Below, piece by piece: positions 58,996 to 64,000 of a DNA stretch of 64,000 nt (position 1 is the first letter of the stretch; each line of letters starts with the position of its first letter). The stretch comes from Ascaris suum. Taxonomy: Eukaryota; Nematoda; Chromadorea; Rhabditida; Ascarididae. The notes below the pieces were generated by a model that saw only the letters and a program-made list of their open reading frames with translations, was not told the origin of the DNA and ran no database searches. The stretch lies in the NCBI GenBank assembly GCA_013433145.1, contig CM024187.1, positions 1,426,001-1,490,000 of the forward strand. The letters run 5' to 3'. The position numbers and the translations under genes are program-made.

Positions 58996-59617
58996 CCGAT
59001 GCGTTATGCCTGATCTTCATACTAGTCGTTCAACGTTGTACCTTGAAATGCTATGGTCTACGATGGTTATTGTTTGTGAAGCATTGGCTAACGACTAGGC
59101 TGGCTTATTTGTTTTGATTTCGAGTAAGGGAACGGAGGGGACGACGTGTACAACTCTTAGTTTAGCAAAGGAGGCGGTTAAGGTATCTGATTATGCGACA
59201 AACAGGTGTTTTATTAACATCAGGTACAGTGATGTTTCGGCGAAATATCTCCCTGCTATAACCTTCGTTTGGTTTAGAATCGTCTATCGATTGCGTTTAA
59301 ACGCGTATTTAGTTGTTTTTATTTGGGCACTTCCTATATATAAGGTTACCTGTTACCTGTTAAGGAATTTCATTCTACAGCATTTTCGTGCAGAGATTTT
59401 GATTAGCGTCGCCTAGTGTGTGTGCTACGCAACCCAAGACAAATTAAACACTTCTAAGGTGCTTCTTGTGCAAGAAAGGAGCCATCACAAAGCAATCGTT
59501 GCTGCACCTTGCATTTCCTAAAAATTTCTGAAAGTGCCAGCAAAATTTACGGACCGTGTTAAGGTGTTTGGTGCATATGCAGACATGTTCTAGAATGTTC
59601 CATTTTCTGACCCCCAC

Positions 59618-59682
59618 CTCCCCGCCCTTATCCCCCACGGCGTTCCCCTCCTCTTTCGGGTGAAGCTGACGCAACGAAATTG
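59618..59682 (-). CDS. Candidate alternative upstream exon
   Basis: 65 nt, phase 1 to 0, with acceptor TTGTTTCCAG and donor GGGGAG/GTGGGG. It encodes ISLRQLHPKEEGNAVGDKGG plus E. It can join the exon at 58094 in phase as an alternative to the ATG exon. GC-rich and Gly-rich at its end. Confidence 0.38.
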
Positions 59683-60142
59683 CTGGAAACAAGCTAAAAA
59701 TATTCCGCTTATGTTTCTTTGAATATTTTACGCCTGTTATCCATTTAATTTTTCTTTGCCAATGTGGTTCTGCTTACTTAGTGGGTTCATTCTTCAGCCA
59801 TTTCGAGGGTTTATAAAATTAGTCTAGAGTAACCTCGTGGAGCTGCTAAATGTTCATATTATTATTATAATTATGGTGTTTTCTTGAAGGTATGCAGATT
59901 TCTAGAATAGGTGAAGACCGGTTGGGGAGGATGCAGGAAGACAGCTGAGAGCTTTAAATTTAACGCGCTTTAGGTGAAAAGGGAGCAAGTGATAATCTCG
60001 GCTTTTGTGCACATTCATCACGTATTCCGTTCGATTCGAAGCAAGTCCAGTGGCGTGAAATATGCGAAGATATGATCTTTGATCGCAGAGTTACGCTGGC
60101 CATGATAAACAAGAAGAGTGAGGCGATAAATTTAACGCTCAC

Positions 60143-60223
60143 TTGGAGCTTCGTTGATCGGTTGATGGGCTGGGCCTTTGTTTGAGCAGTACAATAATTT
60201 GGTTGTTGTTGGTGCAGAAATCG
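60143..60223 (-). CDS. Candidate upstream exon, frame ambiguous
   Basis: 81 nt between a good acceptor (GGATTTTCCAG) and a consensus donor (CCAA/GTGAGC). The length is a multiple of three and all three frames are open. Phase 1 (ISAPTTTKLLYCSNKGPAHQ) fits the exon at 59682. Splice signals are better evidence than the frame here. Confidence 0.4.
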
Positions 60224-61602
60224 CTGGAAAATCCTAATTTGGATTTCCTGTTCTTAACGTGTTGTCTAGGTACACTCACTTAGCCCTCTTTCGCTTCTGT
60301 GGATCTCGGCTTGAGATGAAATCTCGAGCACATAAGATGAAACATTTTAGCTAAAAGACCACGGAAGTTTCGGTTTCCAGAGCCTTACTTCAGCCTCACA
60401 AACAAAGTCGCTTGTCGATGAGCATAGAGCTCTTCAGTGAGGCGACAAGGTTTTGCTATCCACAAAAAAAAAACCGCTGCCGGTTAATTTATATATGAAG
60501 TTCGCTCCTAGTTGAGTCGATATATTATGGGACGGGCGAGATTTATAACCGGATTTATTCGCGCTGCTAATGGCTTTCTTGTTGAATACAGATCACGCCA
60601 CTGTTGTTGCACTTCCGGAATCCTTTTACGATGAAATTGAATGGAACTTTTTGATTTCGGTCACTATTGGAAAACTCATCTTATAACTGCGTAAGAAGGA
60701 AATTGAAAAGAAGAAAATAGGAATACTATATGAGTGCAGTATAATATGAAGGTTTAGAAATGAGGGTAATTTATAAAAAACGGTAATAAAATCCCAGAAA
60801 AATATGCCATATCCATTGTGTAGAATATATGATTGAAAGCATACTTTTAGACATTAGAAAGCTTTGTTGTTTTTTTTTCGCTTTATTCATTTTTTTTTTT
60901 TTTTTCTCTATGAATCATCTTGTTGACTCAAGTACTGGAAATGATATTTATTCCAAGTCATCTTATTTCGTTTATTTTATTTTATTCATTCTTAACTGAT
61001 TTTATTTTCTTCCTCTGCAGAGTAAATCGTTCTTTAGAGCTCTAGATCTAGCAGATCGTTTATCATATATAGATGATATATAATGCATTGATAAGAATTG
61101 AAATTGCGATAAGTGTAATGGTTGTTGGAATGAAGCTAATGTTGCAGTTTTTTGTGCAAATTGTGGCATGTAATTTGATTTTCTGCATCGGTTCATTTGT
61201 TAACGACGACATCATAGAGGATGAGTTAATTAAGAATCGAATTGAAGGTTTTCTTGCCTTATGTGAAGATTGCTTTTCGGCAGAGAAAAAAAAATTAAAG
61301 GTAGAGATCGCGAACTTTTGTGTCTTTCTACATAAGTGTTAGTCGTTTTTTTTTCTCTCTAATGAACTGTTGTCACACATGAATTTCCCAAAATGCTGTC
61401 ATTTTGGTCATACGATACTGCAATAATGTGGGGGTTCGAAGGTATGGCCGCAAAGGTTTTCGATGGCTGTAAGTGCTTTTAAATTTAACAAATGGGAATG
61501 AATTCGGCTTGCGGGAAGGTGGAGGAAACTTGTCGGATAAAATTTGATTGTCATTAGATGAACAGGCTACGGTAATGGGAAGTATAGATATAACATTATT
61601 AT

Positions 61603-61684
61603 TCAGATCTTAGTCAACTCCAAAGTAACAAAACCCATCGAATGATTTTTAAAATGCTCATTGCTAGTAAGAGCAGTTGAGATT
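61603..61684 (-). CDS. Candidate exon in a GC-rich block
   Basis: Acceptor TTTCACATTGCAG, phase 2. It encodes ISTALTSNEHFKNHSM and either ends at a TGA (61603) or splices at ATGG/GTTTTG (61635, phase 1), which would fit the exon at 60223. An upstream partner in phase 2 ends at CAG/GTATGA (61920) and reads NHRNPISKQYCQNCRANVPL before it. Confidence 0.28.
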
Positions 61685-61689
61685 CTGCA

Positions 61690-62010
61690 ATGTGAAATAA
61701 TGGAAAGTGTTCGCCCCATTACGCGACGTTCGTGTTCGGTAGAGCGGGGGGACGGAAGTGAGTCGGTGGGGATGCCCATAAGAGGTACTACGATGTACAC
61801 AACCCCTCCGTAGAGTGGGTATGTTGGCGTCGCAGTCATACGCTCTACAATTACGCGGTAATGGTCTCGTAAGCGAAAGAGCGTGACTGTAGATTGCAGG
61901 GCAATTCACTGACTCATACCTGTAAACGCTAAGCGGAACATTCGCTCTACAGTTCTGGCAGTATTGTTTTGAGATCGGGTTACGGTGGTTGACTCTCGTT
62001 GGCAGCAATA
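61690..62010. other. Local GC-rich block with repeated GTAGAGCG
   Basis: The base composition is clearly richer in G+C than the surroundings. CGCTCTAC appears twice on the plus strand (near 61840 and 61942) and its complement GTAGAGCG once (near 61740). Both minus-strand frames are open for more than 70 codons. It may be an exon pair or a promoter island. Confidence 0.35.
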
Positions 62011-64000
62011 TCCGTCATTTGCCTTTTCATCGCCCTATGTTCTTCGTATATATTTGCTACTAGAAGTCCATCGTCATGGAATTTTATATTCTATGTTGTA
62101 TATCGCGAATAATTCATTTCTTCATAGATAAGATTTAGGATTTAGTTACGTTTTTTTTTGCTGGATTCTTTTGAAACACTTTCATGAGATATAATCCGCT
62201 CCAGTATGTAAAAAAAATTTTTTTATTTATATATTTTTCAATATTTTTTCATCGTTCTACATGTTTTATATATTTTTCTATGCGTTGTATTGGAAAATTT
62301 TTATTCGGCACACTATAGAAATGATACTTAGGTTGTATCTCGTCAAAAAGCTCGCCTAATTTCAATGATTCCAGTTTTACGATTAAAATACGCAAAAATC
62401 TGCGATGTGATGGAAAGAATTTCATAGTTATTAGAGGCAAAGAATTTGAAAAGAGTGCTTTCACACAATTTAATCTCTAATCTCACTTCAATTTAAAAAA
62501 AAAAAAACTTTTTTTGAAAGTTAAATGCTGAAATCTTTTGCATCTTTCGGTTCGTTTTTCAAATTATTAGGCGAACAAACTTGTTTTATTTTTATCTTCA
62601 ATCTCTCATCATATGGTCACAAAACGATTACATAAAGCTTTTTTTTCAAAAGAGTTTTACTAATGAAATAATTTTATGCAGTAAATATTACTCAAAAATC
62701 ACATTCATTTGAGTTTGTGAGGCATGAAGCTAGGACACTAATTGCGTCAGTTATTAGTTAACGCACTCGTATTATCGTTTCTGATTTAGTTATTGAGGTG
62801 ATACGAAAGAGTTCGGGAATTTTTTACCTATCACTTCATTGAATTATATACAAATTATCTTTTTACACCATTTGAGCGAAATATTTAAATTTTGGAATTA
62901 ATATTTAATTTTTCTAAAATCACAAAAATTTCCGATATGATAACAGTGAAATTTGTTTGCTATGCCTCTCGAGATTGTCACAAACAAACAAAAAAAAGTT
63001 TAGTCGTTTGCTGTTGACTGTTCGCTTTACTCATATCAGTCAGTCATCGTTCAACCAAGCATACTGCGTCAAGATTTGATGTGAGCAAATCCTTAAATAT
63101 TAGCTTTTGGTTACCAACCACCACTTTATGCATCACATTCAAACAATGCTGGCACCATCCAAGATAGTGATGTTTCAAAGAAGTTTATTGTACGATCGTG
63201 CGGTTAAGGTATAGCAATCCGTAAGGCGCTAGACGTTCACAAATCTATTCAAGAGACGTCAATGATACGCTCAGATCTGCGATGTACTGAATGGATGATT
63301 GGATTCGAGCGCATATCACAAGATCATACGCAGTCGTCGATGGATCCATAAAATTTCTATCATCTGCTTATTGTTCCATCGTTTCGTTTTACCGTTTTTT
63401 TTTTCTTCCACAAGAGAGCAGCTTCGTCTGTTGCATTTCCTACCAGATGGGTGTCATTATCCTTTGCTGCATTCAGCGGATAGATAGAACAGTTTAGAAT
63501 TGATTATTTAATCAGTGTGTCTCTTCGAAAATGTTTCTTAGCGTTGTTTGCTCTCTTTTCTGCAACTTTTTCTCGTTGTTTCGCTCGCTTCAAAATATGA
63601 GAAGCGTCGGATATTTTATGTTCTGCATGTCTTAAATAAATTTCGCTTTCAGACGTTAGTGTTCCGTTCAGAAAAAATGGTTTTCCATATTACTAATGGA
63701 TGAAGTTTATGCTTAAAGATATGGAGATGTGAGGGAAGATTTGAGTTTTGAGGATGAAGAATTTGGAATACTACCCTAGTAGGTATATGTTGTAAAGTTA
63801 AATTCAGGTGCTCAACGTCGGCATTTTAATGCTTGCGCTCATATTATATCAGTTTTCATTGTTTAGTGGTGGATGTTCGTATTTGTTTACTCTCTTCTAT
63901 ATGCACTCATTCGACGAGCTTGGAAAAAACAAAAAATGGAAAAATCGCTTGATTTATAGCGTGAAAAAAAGGTGTGAAAGTTGTTTGTCGTCCTTGTTTA
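62011..64000. other. Right end of the window, no convincing gene
   Basis: AT-rich. The only coding-like spot is on the minus strand at about 63490-63375 (NAAKDNDTHLVGNATDEAAL and then a Lys run), which has no start codon and only a weak donor (AACG/GTAAAA). Otherwise nothing recognised. Confidence 0.35.

Overview
This is an AT-rich eukaryotic window with no bacterial layout: no operons, no long uninterrupted reading frames and no tRNA or rRNA that I could recognise. Coding sequence comes as short exons with consensus nematode splice sites (acceptors of TTTCAG type, donors AG/GTAAG or AG/GTGAG). Introns range from about 70 bases to many kilobases. I infer a nematode, probably a rhabditine or strongylid with long introns. 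That rests on splice-site style, base composition and intron sizes, not on a diagnostic marker. Exon borders were read by eye and checked by reading-phase agreement between neighbouring exons.

Left part, about 2.0-14.6 kb, minus strand: a many-exon gene that I do not recognise ('gene X'). Eighteen exons from 12752 down to the stop at 1973 chain in one continuous phase (2034 nt, 677 codons plus stop), including a 28-nt microexon. Two or three further exons probably lie upstream, up to 14588. The protein begins with helix-rich exons and ends in a long polar tail with four YxxP motifs, a pattern typical of SH2-docking adaptor proteins. The domain identity of the N-terminal half is unresolved.

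Middle part, 15.2-30.2 kb, minus strand: a nine-exon protein kinase gene of the SBK (SH3-domain-binding kinase) type, 583 residues from the ATG at 30243. A serine-rich disordered N-terminal exon precedes a complete kinase fold spread over seven exons and a basic C-terminal exon. The catalytic-loop Asp of HRD is Asn, so the protein may be a pseudokinase. Alternative last exons are possible. A few weak plus-strand exon candidates sit inside its long intron (26.0-29.3 kb).

Right part, 30.3-64 kb: mostly AT-rich sequence without convincing genes. Exceptions are two coding-like minus-strand exons at 37.6-38.4 kb and a series of phase-compatible minus-strand exons at 57.6-61.7 kb, near a GC-rich, first-exon-like region at 58.9 kb. 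The last exon of that series can splice in phase either to the first kinase exon (making a very long kinase gene) or to the 38.4 kb exon (a separate gene). Two perfect CRE palindromes 18 bp apart lie at 33.77 kb. No mobile element with recognisable coding capacity, no CRISPR array and no virus was seen.
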